Positions 43,997 to 52,015 are shown, counted from the first letter of the stretch. The stretch: 64,000 bases of DNA from Rhodococcus_G sp042879035 (GCF_042879035.1 NZ_JBIAOU010000009.1:131518-195517), one strand, 5' to 3'. The notes: a model not told the origin generated them from the sequence alone. A program made the numbers and translations.

Positions 43997-44156
43997 CGCA
44001 CATCCTCCCGCTCGTGCCCGTTCGGGTCGCCGGGCAGTCGGGCACAGTGTGCCCGTGCGCATCCGGGCGCAGGGGCCTTTCGTGGCACGGTCGTGCCACC
44101 GCTCGCCTGCGGGAGGCGATTTCGCAGGTCAGCGGCCCCTCGTGTACCCTGCAAAG

Positions 44157-44208
44157 GTTGCTGACGCAACGACCCTCCTGTCACGGATCGTCCGTGACCG
44201 TTTCACAG
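44157..44208 (+). promoter_or_regulatory. Structured rpsF leader, possible S6:S18-binding motif
   Basis: Two hairpins precede rpsF. GTTGC-4-GCAAC is at 44157-44170. At 44178-44208 CTGT...ACAG encloses an 8-bp stem (GTCACGGA/TCCGTGAC, loop TCG) and leaves an unpaired CCG-containing strand (198-203 region) on the 3' side. A stem with a bulged CCG is the known shape of the S6:S18 autoregulatory leader in bacterial rpsF operons. The assignment is by eye. Confidence 0.4.
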
Positions 44209-44231
44209 TCCATAGGAGGTGATGAGGTCTT

Positions 44232-44519
44232 ATGCGTCATTACGAACTGATGGTCATCCTCGACCCCAGCCTGGACGAGCGCACTGTCGCCCCGTCGCTG
44301 GATACGTTCCTCAATGTTGTCCGCCAGGACGGCGGCTCCGTCGACAACGTCGACGTCTGGGGCAAGCGTCGTCTCGCGTACGAGATCGCCAAGCACAGCG
44401 AAGGCATCTACGCGGTCATCGACATCAAGGCCACCCCGGCCACCGTCAACGAGCTGGATCGCCAGCTCGGCCTGAACGAGTCGGTGCTTCGCACCAAGGT
44501 TCTGCGCCACGCCAAGTGA
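44232..44519 (+). CDS. rpsF: 30S ribosomal protein S6
   Basis: A 95-residue ribosomal protein. The start MRHYELMVILDPSLDE and the core WGKRRLAYEIAKHSEGIYAVIDI are diagnostic. It binds the platform of the 30S subunit as a heterodimer with S18. The ATG is preceded by TAGGAGGTGATGAGG. First gene of the rpsF-ssb-rpsR-rplI operon. Confidence 0.97.
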   Translation: MRHYELMVILDPSLDERTVAPSLDTFLNVVRQDGGSVDNVDVWGKRRLAYEIAKHSEGIYAVIDIKATPATVNELDRQLGLNESVLRTKVLRHAK

Positions 44520-44607
44520 TCGCAGTGCGCCGCGAGCCGAGACGGGCGTCGGAGTGACGTCCTAGGCTCGAGGCAATCTGGATTCCACACACTGCAGGAG
44601 GAACCAC

Positions 44608-45120
44608 ATGGCAGGCGACACCGTGATCACCGTCGTCGGGAACCTGACGGCCGATCCCGAGCTCCGCTTCACCCCCGCGGGTGCTGCGGTCGCGAACTTC
44701 ACCGTCGCGTCCACGCCCCGCACCTTCGACCGCCAGAGCAACGAGTGGAAGGACGGCGAAGCGCTATTCCTCCGCTGCAACATCTGGCGTGAGGCAGCGG
44801 AGAACGTCGCGGAGTCGCTGACTCGCGGTTCGCGGGTGATCGTGCAGGGCCGGCTCAAGCAGCGGTCCTACGAAACCCGCGAGGGTGAGAAGCGCACTGT
44901 CGTGGAGCTCGAGGTCGACGAGATCGGCCCCTCGCTCCGCTACGCCACGGCCAAGGTCAACAAGGCCAACCGCGGTGGCGGCGGCGGTGGCGGCTTCGGT
45001 TCCTCGGGTGGTGCGGGCGGTGGACGCCCCGCGGCCGGTCCGGTGGACGACCCGTGGGGCAGCGCCCCGCAGTCGGCCGGTTCCTTCGGTGGCGGTGGAA
45101 ACGACGAACCGCCGTTCTGA
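44608..45120 (+). CDS. ssb: Single-stranded DNA-binding protein
   Basis: A 170-residue SSB. The OB fold occupies residues 1-115 (GDTVITVVGNLTADPELRFTPAG). A Gly-rich flexible linker (about 118-150) leads to the acidic protein-interaction tip ending DEPPF. It covers ssDNA during replication, repair and recombination. Located 88 bp after rpsF with AGGAGG before the ATG, in the conserved S6-SSB-S18 order. Confidence 0.97.
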   Translation: MAGDTVITVVGNLTADPELRFTPAGAAVANFTVASTPRTFDRQSNEWKDGEALFLRCNIWREAAENVAESLTRGSRVIVQGRLKQRSYETREGEKRTVVELEVDEIGPSLRYATAKVNKANRGGGGGGGFGSSGGAGGGRPAAGPVDDPWGSAPQSAGSFGGGGNDEPPF

Positions 45121-45172
45121 CCCCGCGCGGGAGTCGGAACGCGACGAACATTGAGAAACACGGAGAAGGACA

Positions 45173-45415
45173 ATGCCGAAGCCGCCGTTGCGCGACAAGG
45201 TGATGAAGAAGAAGGTCTGCACCTTCTGCAAGGAAAAGAACGTGCAGATCGACTACAAGGACACGACGCTGCTGCGTAAGTACGTCAGCGACCGCGGCAA
45301 GATCCGTGCGCGCCGTGTCACCGGCAACTGCGTCCAGCACCAGCGGGACGTGGCCGTTGCCGTGAAGAACTCGCGTGAGGTTGCGCTGCTTCCTTACGTC
45401 TCTACGGCTCGCTAA
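45173..45415 (+). CDS. rpsR: 30S ribosomal protein S18, zinc-binding form
   Basis: An 80-residue S18. DYKDTTLLRKYVSDRGKI and RRVTGNCVQHQRDVAVAVK are diagnostic. The CTFC pair near 16-19 plus the later cysteine marks the C+ (zinc-ribbon) type, which many actinomycetes accompany with a cysteine-free paralog elsewhere. GAGAAGGA precedes the ATG. Confidence 0.97.
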   Translation: MPKPPLRDKVMKKKVCTFCKEKNVQIDYKDTTLLRKYVSDRGKIRARRVTGNCVQHQRDVAVAVKNSREVALLPYVSTAR

Positions 45416-45432
45416 GGAAAGGGAGGGAAGAC

Positions 45433-45885
45433 ATGAAGCTGATCCTCACCGCTGACGTGGACAACCTCGGTGCGCCCGGCGACACCGTGGAGGTCAAGGA
45501 CGGCTACGGCCGCAACTACCTGCTGCCCCGCGGTCTGGCGATCGTCGCCACCCGTGGCGCCCAGAAGCAGGTCGAGGGCATCCGTCGTGCCCAGGAGGCC
45601 CGCGCCGTGCGCGGCCTGGACCACGCCAAGGAGCTCAAGGCCGCGATCGAGGGCATCGAGGGCATCTCGCTCTCGGTGAAGACCTCGGACGCGGGCAAGC
45701 TGTTCGGCTCGGTCACCGCGGCGGACGTCGCCGGCGCCATCAAGGCCGCCGGTGGTCCCGTGGTCGACAAGCGGATCGTCGAGCTGCCGAAGGCCCACAT
45801 CAAGGCCACCGGCAAGCACCTGGTGCTGATCAACCTGCACCCGGACGTCACCGCCAAGTTCCACCTGAACGTGGTCGCCGACTAG
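45433..45885 (+). CDS. rplI: 50S ribosomal protein L9
   Basis: A 150-residue L9. The N-terminal domain (MKLILTADVDNLGAPGDTV, NYLLPRGLAI), the long connecting helix (about 40-75) and the C-terminal domain (LFGSVTAADVA, VELPKAHIKATGKHLV) are all clear. It is 17 bp after rpsR and ends the operon at a strong terminator. Confidence 0.97.
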   Translation: MKLILTADVDNLGAPGDTVEVKDGYGRNYLLPRGLAIVATRGAQKQVEGIRRAQEARAVRGLDHAKELKAAIEGIEGISLSVKTSDAGKLFGSVTAADVAGAIKAAGGPVVDKRIVELPKAHIKATGKHLVLINLHPDVTAKFHLNVVAD

Positions 45886-45901
45886 GCCGACTCGTTCGCA
45901 G

Positions 45902-45937
45902 GCAGGGCCCCGCAGATCCAGGTCTGCGGGGCCCTGC
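45902..45937 (+). terminator. Intrinsic terminator of the rpsF-rplI operon
   Basis: GCAGGGCCCCGCAGA and TCTGCGGGGCCCTGC make a perfect 15-bp stem with a 6-nt loop, followed by TTTGT. It is 17 bp downstream of the rplI stop. Confidence 0.92.
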
Positions 45938-46416
45938 TTTGTGTGTTTCACGCGAAACCGAGTTGTGACGCGTCCTCACCGGAGCGGCTGACCGGTGTAA
46001 TCCGTCACTATGTGGCCTTTCACGTTGCGTGGAACCGTGACATGCGCAACACGCCCAAACGGCATGCCGACAGACACGCCGAGCGAGTTTTCATCCACAG
46101 CTGTGTGGACGAGAAGAACGGCTCTGACCTGCCCGTTTTGGATATGTGATGTTCGTTATCCTCAGGTTGTCCACAAGTGGTGAACAAGTCGCTCCAGGCG
46201 ATTCCACAATTCATCCACAGCTGTGTACACACCCTGTGTTGAACCACGCGGCGCATGTGCATAACGTCGTCGCGGGCGTGTCCGCCGGACGGCCCGGGAC
46301 GGGTCCCCTCGAGACCCGGTCCCGGCTCTGTCGGTGCCGGCGCGTATCTATTTCGTATGGTGCCCGACCGCGGTGTGTCGCGGCGGGCTCGTACTCGCGG
46401 AGAGGACGGTGATCGC
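45938..46416. other. Gene-free region before dnaB
   Basis: About 480 bp without a supported gene. The first part is unusually AT-rich for this genome. It contains the DnaA-box-like cluster (46091-46219) and must carry the dnaB promoter. Short open frames on both strands here lack ribosome-binding sites and codon bias. Confidence 0.6.
46091..46219. promoter_or_regulatory. Cluster of DnaA-box-like 9-mers
   Basis: TTGTCCACA at 46167-46175 is a perfect actinobacterial DnaA box. TCATCCACA occurs at 46091-46099 and 46211-46219. TCGTCCACA lies on the minus strand at 46104-46112, facing the first. TTATCCTCA at 46156-46164 is one base off the general consensus. The two TCATCCACA copies are part of a longer repeated TTCATCCACAGCTGTGT. 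Confidence 0.55.
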
Positions 46417-48660
46417 GTGGCGGTTGTCGACGATCGTGGACATTCCGACTACCCGGAGCCGGACGAGCCGCCCCGTGAGGACTTCGGGCGTCAGCCCCCG
46501 CAGGACATGACCGCGGAACAGTCGGTGCTCGGCGGCATGCTGCTGAGCAAGGACGCCATCGCGGACGTGCTCGAGAAGCTGCGCCCCGGCGACTTCTACC
46601 GGCCCGCCCACCAGAGCGTCTACGACGCCATCCTCGACCTGTACTCGCGCGGCGAGCCCGCCGACCCGGTGACCGTCGCCGCCGAACTCGACCGCAAGGG
46701 CGAACTGCGGCGGATCGGTGGCGCCCCCTACCTGGTGACGCTGACGCAGACGGTGCCGACGGCCGCGAACGCCGGCTACTACGCCGAGATCGTCGCCGAG
46801 AAGTCGATCCTGCGTCGCCTCGTCGAGGCGGGCACCCGTATCGTCCAGTTCGGCTACGCGGGCGCGGACGGCCAGGACGTCGCGGAGGTCGTCGACCGCG
46901 CGCAGGCCGAGGTGTACGAGGTCACCGAACGCCGCGCCGCCGAGGACTTCGTCATCCTCGAGGAACTGCTGCAGCCGACGATGGACGAGATCGACTCCAT
47001 CGCCAGCCGCGGCGGCATCTCCCTCGGCGTCCCCACCGGCTTCAGCGAACTCGACGAGATCACCAACGGCCTGCACCCCGGGCAGATGATCATCGTCGCG
47101 GCCCGCCCGGGCGTCGGCAAGGCGCTCGCCCTCGACACCCCGCTGCCCACCCCGACCGGCTGGACCACGATGGGCGAGGTCGCCGTGGGTGATCGGCTGA
47201 TCGACGCGCAGGGCCGCCCCACCACCGTCGTCGCCGCGACCGACGTGATGACCGACCGGCCCTGCTACGAGATCGAGTTCTCCGACGGCACCGTCCTCGT
47301 CGCGGACGAGCAGCACCAGTGGCTCACCGAGGTCCACGGCGTCGCCGCGGTGCGGATCAGCGGCGACCTCGCGGCCACCGTCGACGCCGGCCACGTCGTC
47401 GTCAACACCCGACCCCTGGACCTGCCCGCGGAGTCGTTGCCGGTGCCGCCGTACACGCTCGGTGCATGGCTCGGCGACGGCACCGTCGCGGCGTCGGCGG
47501 CCGACCCCGAGGTGGTCATGCGGATCGAGGCCGAGGGCGAGGCGGACCTCGCCGCCGTCGGCGACACGGGGGAGCGCCGGATCCCGTCCCGCTACCTGCG
47601 TGCCTCGCAGGCGCAGCGCCGGATGCTCCTCGCCGGCGTCCTGGACACGGTCGCCGACGTGCACGGCGACGGCACCGTCGTGGTGGCCACCCCGAACCCC
47701 GGCTTCGCCGCCGACCTCGCCGAACTCCTCGCCGGCCTCGGCTACGAGTCCACGACCGAGGGCGCGACCGTGACGTTCGCGACCGACGACGACGTGTTCG
47801 GCGGACCGCGAAAGGCCCTGCTGCACAAGGATCTCCGCGGCAACTGCACGAGGCGTCTCGGGGTCCGCCGCGTCGTCGCCGTCCGCGCCGTCGCCGGCGT
47901 CCCCGTCCGCTGCGTCGAGGTCGACAACGCCGACCACCTCTACCTCGCGGGCCGTGCGATGGTGCCGACGCACAACTCGACGATCGGCATGGACTTCATG
48001 CGGTCCTGCTCCATCAAGCACGGCATGGGCAGCGTCCTGTTCTCCCTGGAGATGAGCAAGACCGAGATCGTCATGCGCCTGCTGTCCGCGGAGGCGAAGA
48101 TCAAACTGTCCGACATGCGGTCCGGCAAGATGACCGACGACGACTGGACGCGTCTCGCGCGGCGGATGAGCGAGATCAGCGAGGCACCGCTGTACATCGA
48201 CGACTCACCGAACCTGACGATGATGGAGATCCGCGCAAAAGCGCGGCGCCTCAAGCAGAAACACGACATCAAACTCGTCGTCCTCGACTACCTGCAGCTG
48301 ATGACATCCGGCAAGAAGGTCGAATCCCGCCAGCAGGAGGTCTCCGAATTCTCGCGTAGCCTCAAACTTCTCGCGAAGGAACTCGAAGTCCCCGTCGTCG
48401 CGATCTGTCAGCTCAACCGTGGTCCCGAGCAGCGAACCGACAAGCGGCCGCAGGTCTCCGACCTCCGTGAGTCCGGCTCACTCGAGCAGGACGCCGACAT
48501 GGTGATGCTCCTGCACCGCCCCGACGCCTTCGAACGCGACGACCCCCGCGGCGGCGAGGCCGACATCATCCTCGGCAAACACCGAGGCGGCCCGACGGCC
48601 ACGATTACCGTCGCGCACCAACTGCACTACTCGAGATTCGTGGACATGGCGCGGGGATAA
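46417..48660 (+). CDS. dnaB: Replicative DNA helicase DnaB with an in-frame intein
   Basis: A 747-residue precursor. Removing 285 intein residues (236-520) leaves a helicase of 462, the normal size. The N-terminal domain begins QDMTAEQSVLGGMLLSKDA. The RecA-like domain has Walker A split between K235 and S521 (ARPGVGK/ST), Walker B-type LVVLDYLQLM and the arginine-finger region KHRGGPT near the end. The GTG at 46417 is preceded by GGAGAGGAC. The enzyme unwinds the chromosome at forks, so splicing must be efficient for viability. The position after rplI matches Rv0058. Confidence 0.96.
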   Translation: MAVVDDRGHSDYPEPDEPPREDFGRQPPQDMTAEQSVLGGMLLSKDAIADVLEKLRPGDFYRPAHQSVYDAILDLYSRGEPADPVTVAAELDRKGELRRIGGAPYLVTLTQTVPTAANAGYYAEIVAEKSILRRLVEAGTRIVQFGYAGADGQDVAEVVDRAQAEVYEVTERRAAEDFVILEELLQPTMDEIDSIASRGGISLGVPTGFSELDEITNGLHPGQMIIVAARPGVGKALALDTPLPTPTGWTTMGEVAVGDRLIDAQGRPTTVVAATDVMTDRPCYEIEFSDGTVLVADEQHQWLTEVHGVAAVRISGDLAATVDAGHVVVNTRPLDLPAESLPVPPYTLGAWLGDGTVAASAADPEVVMRIEAEGEADLAAVGDTGERRIPSRYLRASQAQRRMLLAGVLDTVADVHGDGTVVVATPNPGFAADLAELLAGLGYESTTEGATVTFATDDDVFGGPRKALLHKDLRGNCTRRLGVRRVVAVRAVAGVPVRCVEVDNADHLYLAGRAMVPTHNSTIGMDFMRSCSIKHGMGSVLFSLEMSKTEIVMRLLSAEAKIKLSDMRSGKMTDDDWTRLARRMSEISEAPLYIDDSPNLTMMEIRAKARRLKQKHDIKLVVLDYLQLMTSGKKVESRQQEVSEFSRSLKLLAKELEVPVVAICQLNRGPEQRTDKRPQVSDLRESGSLEQDADMVMLLHRPDAFERDDPRGGEADIILGKHRGGPTATITVAHQLHYSRFVDMARG
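47122..47976 (+). other. DnaB intein with class 3 (WCT) residues and decayed endonuclease
   Basis: A 285-residue intein in the Walker A loop. It starts with Ala instead of Cys or Ser. His65-x-Trp67 is in block B (DEQHQW), Cys264 in block F (VRCVEVD), Thr283-His284-Asn285 at the end, and the +1 residue is Ser. W67, C264 and T283 match the Trp-Cys-Thr triad that defines class 3 inteins, which splice through a block F cysteine. The endonuclease part is small: block C LGAWLGDG is kept, block D reads RRIPSRYL, but the second dodecapeptide LLAGVLDTVADV lacks the DG metal-binding step. Confidence 0.88.
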
Positions 48661-48831
48661 TTGCGTTGTTGCATGCGCGACGACAACTTCTCCATATTCT
48701 CGACCGCTGCCGTCAGCGAAGTCGGGGCCGCGCACATGCCGCGCTACTTCGACCGACCTCGGCGAGTCGCCGAAGCAGGTCGGTGCAGCATGGACACAAC
48801 AGCAGGTGTCCGGGGCCGTCGCTCCCGTGAG
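48661..48831. other. Spacer after dnaB
   Basis: 171 bp after the dnaB stop. Nothing recognisable is seen and no strong terminator hairpin was found. Confidence 0.4.
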
Positions 48832-49035
48832 ATGACCAGGTTCAACGTCCCGTCGGACGGTTTCGGCGACCGGCTTGTCGGCCCGCGGGAACCCTTCAAT
48901 ATGCTGGTCCCCGCGCGCGTCGTCATCGGCGCCGGTCGCGAGCTGGTTCCACCGATCCAGAACGTCGACGGGCGAGTGACGTGCGTCTCGTCCGGGCCGG
49001 CATCCAACCCTCGGACGCGTCATGGGAGTGAGTAG
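48832..49035 (+). pseudogene. Possible 5' remnant of an iron-containing alcohol dehydrogenase gene
   Basis: A 67-codon frame from ATG 48832 with strong GC3 bias. Its middle, PFNMLVPARVVIGAGRELVP, resembles the first strand and turn of iron-dependent alcohol dehydrogenases (F-x-PTRVVFGAG-x-L), followed by a VTCVSSG-like strand. Those enzymes have about 380 residues; here the frame ends 15 bp before the GAPDH start and no later part is present. If the resemblance is real, only the first sixth of the gene is left. Confidence 0.3.
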
Positions 49036-49049
49036 GACAGAGGAGCGCA

Positions 49050-50507
49050 GTGAGCACAGCGGAATTGACCCAGTGGAACTCCGAGGAGGCTCTTGCGGAG
49101 GCGATGATCCCGATCATCGGCGGCCTGCACCGCCGGCACTCGGTGACGATTCTGCTTCACAGTCGCTCGCTGGTGAACAAGTCGGTCATCGGCATCCTGC
49201 GGACCCATCGTTTCGCTCGGCAGATCCGCGGCGACGAGCTGTCCGTCGAGGAGACGTTCCCGTTCCTCGAGGCGCTGACCAGCCTCGACCTGCGGCCGTC
49301 GAAGATCGACCTCGGCCTCCTGGTGACGGCGTACCACGCCGAGGGCGCCGGACAGTCGATCCCGGAGTTCGTCGCGCAGCGCCTCGCCGATCTGGTCGGC
49401 GGCGCCCAGACCAGCCCCGCGAAGCCGCAGGACGTGGTCCTGTACGGGTTCGGGCGGATCGGTCGTCTCGTTGCTCGCCTGCTCATCGAGAAGGCCGGCT
49501 CGGGTAACGGACTGAACCTGCGTGCCGTGGTGGTCCGCAAGGGTGGCGGCGACGACCTCGTCAAGCGTGCCTCGCTGCTGCGCCGCGACTCCGTCCACGG
49601 GCAGTTCAACGGCACGATCAAGGTCGACGCCGAGAACAACACCCTGATCGCCAACGGCAACGTCATCAAGTTCATCTACAGCAACGATCCGACGAGCGTC
49701 GACTACACCGAGTACGGCATCGACAACGCCATCCTGATCGACAACACCGGGATCTGGCGCGACCGCGACGGGCTGTCGCAGCACCTGCGCCCGGGAATCG
49801 CGAAGGTCGTGCTCACCGCGCCCGGCAAGGGCGACGTCCCCAACATCGTGCACGGCGTCAACCACCGCAGCCTCGACCCGAACGAGCAGATCGTGTCGTG
49901 CGCGTCCTGCACCACCAACGCCATCGTCCCGCCGCTGAAGAGCATGGACGACGAGTTCGGTGTGTCGCGCGGCCACGTCGAGACGGTGCACTCGTTCACC
50001 AACGACCAGAACCTGCTGGACAACTACCACAAGGCGGACCGTCGTGGTCGTTCCGCGCCGTTCAACCTGGTGCTCACCGAGACCGGTGCCGCCTCGGCCG
50101 TCGCGAAGGCGCTGCCCGAGCTGAAGGCGAAGATCACCGGCAACTCGATCCGCGTCCCCACGCCGGACGTCTCCGTCGCGATCCTGCACCTGCAGCTGAA
50201 CCGTGAGACCACCAAGGAGGAGGTGCTCGAGCACCTCCGTCAGGAATCGCTCACCGGGGCGCTGAGCCGGAACCTCGACTACACGGCTGCCACCGACGCC
50301 GTGTCCAGCGACTTCATCGGTTCGCGCGCGGCGTGCATCGTCGACGCCAACGCGGCGATCGTCGACGGCGACACCGCCATCCTCTACGTCTGGTACGACA
50401 ACGAGTTCGGCTACTCGTGCCAGGTCGTGCGCACCGTCCAGTACCTCTCCGGCGTCGAGTACCCCATCTACCCTGCGGTCAGCGTCGCCGCTGTGTCCGT
50501 GGGCTGA
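49050..50507 (+). CDS. gapB: Long-form glyceraldehyde-3-phosphate dehydrogenase (GapB-like)
   Basis: A 485-residue GAPDH, about 150 longer than glycolytic forms. The extra N-terminal 125 residues form a helical region (EEALAEAMIPIIGGLHRRHSV). The NAD(P) loop YGFGRIGRLVARLL is near 131-144, the catalytic cysteine is in SCASCTTNAIVPPL near 290, and YDNEFGYSCQVVR lies near the C-terminus. Corynebacterium GapB, of similar length, works mainly in the gluconeogenic direction with NADP; I infer the same type here. The GTG at 49050 has AGAGGAG upstream. It is monocistronic and ends at a strong terminator. Confidence 0.9.
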   Translation: MSTAELTQWNSEEALAEAMIPIIGGLHRRHSVTILLHSRSLVNKSVIGILRTHRFARQIRGDELSVEETFPFLEALTSLDLRPSKIDLGLLVTAYHAEGAGQSIPEFVAQRLADLVGGAQTSPAKPQDVVLYGFGRIGRLVARLLIEKAGSGNGLNLRAVVVRKGGGDDLVKRASLLRRDSVHGQFNGTIKVDAENNTLIANGNVIKFIYSNDPTSVDYTEYGIDNAILIDNTGIWRDRDGLSQHLRPGIAKVVLTAPGKGDVPNIVHGVNHRSLDPNEQIVSCASCTTNAIVPPLKSMDDEFGVSRGHVETVHSFTNDQNLLDNYHKADRRGRSAPFNLVLTETGAASAVAKALPELKAKITGNSIRVPTPDVSVAILHLQLNRETTKEEVLEHLRQESLTGALSRNLDYTAATDAVSSDFIGSRAACIVDANAAIVDGDTAILYVWYDNEFGYSCQVVRTVQYLSGVEYPIYPAVSVAAVSVG

Positions 50508-50528
50508 CCGCGTCTGTTCGGTGACATG

Positions 50529-50567
50529 CCGTCGTTGCGGCGGTGAGTAACCGAGCCGCAACGACGG
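50529..50567. terminator. Bidirectional terminator between gapB and the cupin gene
   Basis: CCGTCGTTGCGGC pairs perfectly with GCCGCAACGACGG (13 bp, 13-nt loop) between two convergent genes, 21 bp after the gapB stop. Confidence 0.8.
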
Positions 50568-50613
50568 GCGCCCGAAGTGTTCCGGGGCCGGGTTGTGGGG
50601 GTCCTCGTGGTCC

Positions 50614-51009
50614 TCACGCCCGGTACTCGTCGTCGGTGACGTGGTCGAGCCAGGTCACCACTCGACCGTCGGCGTCGGCTTCCTGGATGGCGACGTGTGC
50701 CATGAAGCGGTCCGGGGTGGCACCGTGCCAGTGCACTTCGTCGGGCTCGATGTAGACGACGTCACCCGGCCTGATCTCCTGGACCTCGCCCCCGCGTCGG
50801 GCCACGAGACCGATACCGTCGGTCACGTACAGCGTTTGACCCTTGGGGTGGGTGTGCCAGGCTGTGCGCGCGCCGGGTGTGAATCGGACGTGGGCGCACC
50901 CGACTGCCGACTGGTCGTCGGGATGGCGGACACCGTCGATGTAGACCGCTCCGGTGAACCACTCCGTGGGTCCGACAGCAGTGTGCCCGTCACTTCTCGT
51001 CAACTTCAT
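50614..51009 (-). CDS. Cupin-domain protein
   Basis: A 131-residue single-cupin protein. Motif 1 carries the metal ligands in TAWHTHPKGQTLYVT (near 49-63) and motif 2 is DVVYIEPDEVHWHGA (near 83-97). It resembles the small quercetinase-like/RmlC-type cupins often located beside XRE regulators and alcohol dehydrogenases. It could be a metal-dependent isomerase or dioxygenase. Its start lies 20 bp inside the 3' end of the upstream regulator gene, so the two are cotranscribed and coupled. Confidence 0.85.
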   Translation of the reverse strand: MKLTRSDGHTAVGPTEWFTGAVYIDGVRHPDDQSAVGCAHVRFTPGARTAWHTHPKGQTLYVTDGIGLVARRGGEVQEIRPGDVVYIEPDEVHWHGATPDRFMAHVAIQEADADGRVVTWLDHVTDDEYRA

Positions 51010-51958
51010 GGTTTCGCTTGTCTCCTTGAATGGCAGAGCTTTTCGACAGCGATGCCGCCGTTCGACCCTCGGCTCCGGATGCGGGCACGGGCAGGTCGTG
51101 GGGGCAGTGTTCCGCGCTCCAGGACGCGAGCAGTCGCAGTCGGTCGGCCGAGGGGGAGCCGGGTTCGGCGGTGTAGATCAGCATGACGTGGCCGGGTTCG
51201 GCGGTGAGGGCGAGTTCTTCGTAGGCGAGGACCAGTTCGCCGACGACGGGGTGGTGGAAGCGTTTGGTGCCTGCGCCGTGGGTGCGGACGTTGTGGGCCG
51301 CCCAGAGGGTGCGGAAGGTCTCGCTGCAGGTGGACAGTTCTCCGACGAGGTCCTGGAGTGCCTTGTCGTGGGGGTCGCGTCCGGCTTCGGCGCGCATGAT
51401 GGCGACACACATGTCCGCGAACCGGTCCCAGTCGGGGTAGAAGTCACGTGCGGCGGGGTCGAGGAACTGGAACCGGGCGAGGTTCGGGGTGCGTCCGCTG
51501 TCGCCGATCACGGGGGAGTAGAACGCGCGTCCGAGTTCGTTGGTGGCGATCAGGTTCTGGCGCTGGTCGCGGACGACGGCGACGGCATCGGTGATGGAGG
51601 CGAGTGCCCACTGCAGGCTCGGTCGTGGCTGTGCGGGTTTGGTGGCGCGGCGGCGGGAGCGTCCGCTGGTGGGGATGCCGTCGGCGGCGCGGGCGAGGTC
51701 GAGCAGGTGTGCCTGTTCGGTGTCGTCGAGTTGCAGGGCGCGAGCGAGCGCATCGAGGACGGAGGCGGATGCGCCGGCGATGGCGCCGCGTTCGAGTTTG
51801 GCGTAGTACTCGACGCTGACGCCGGCGAGCGCGGCGACCTCGCTGCGGCGTAGACCCGGGACGCGGCGGTTGCCGCCGGCGGTGATCCCGGCGGCCTCGG
51901 GGGTGAGGCGGGCGCGGCGGGTCATCAGGAACTCGCGTACCTCGGCTCGGTTGTCCAC
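50990..51958 (-). CDS. XRE-family regulator with MmyB-like ligand domain
   Basis: A 322-residue regulator. The N-terminal helix-turn-helix reads RVPGLRRSEVAALAGVSVEYYAKLERG (about 30-56), the hallmark of the MmyB-like subfamily. The C-terminal PAS-like domain carries NLIATNELGRAFYSPVI and LARFQFLDPAARDFYPDW, which in related proteins binds a fatty-acid-like ligand. The GTG at 51958 gives the typical VDNRAEVREFL start. It is divergent from the zinc alcohol dehydrogenase gene across 210 bp containing an inverted repeat. Confidence 0.9.
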   Translation of the reverse strand: MDNRAEVREFLMTRRARLTPEAAGITAGGNRRVPGLRRSEVAALAGVSVEYYAKLERGAIAGASASVLDALARALQLDDTEQAHLLDLARAADGIPTSGRSRRRATKPAQPRPSLQWALASITDAVAVVRDQRQNLIATNELGRAFYSPVIGDSGRTPNLARFQFLDPAARDFYPDWDRFADMCVAIMRAEAGRDPHDKALQDLVGELSTCSETFRTLWAAHNVRTHGAGTKRFHHPVVGELVLAYEELALTAEPGHVMLIYTAEPGSPSADRLRLLASWSAEHCPHDLPVPASGAEGRTAASLSKSSAIQGDKRNHEVDEK

Positions 51959-51988
51959 CTCACCGAGGGTAGGTCGAACAGTGCAGGT

Positions 51989-52015
51989 GAGGGGTGCCCT
52001 GTCGGTACACCCCTC
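51989..52015. promoter_or_regulatory. Inverted-repeat operator candidate between XRE regulator and ADH genes
   Basis: GAGGGGTG-11-CACCCCTC is a perfect 8-bp inverted repeat with 19-bp centre-to-centre arm spacing, about two helical turns. It lies in the divergent promoter region, 30 bp from the regulator start. Confidence 0.5.

Noticed and set aside
46091..46219. DnaA-box cluster as the chromosomal origin
   Set aside because: Neither dnaA nor dnaN is adjacent, no large AT-rich unwinding region is present, and the number of boxes is low for an actinobacterial oriC.
45943..46262. Short frames on both strands after the rplI terminator
   Set aside because: They overlap one another and the DnaA-box cluster, with no ribosome site and no codon bias.
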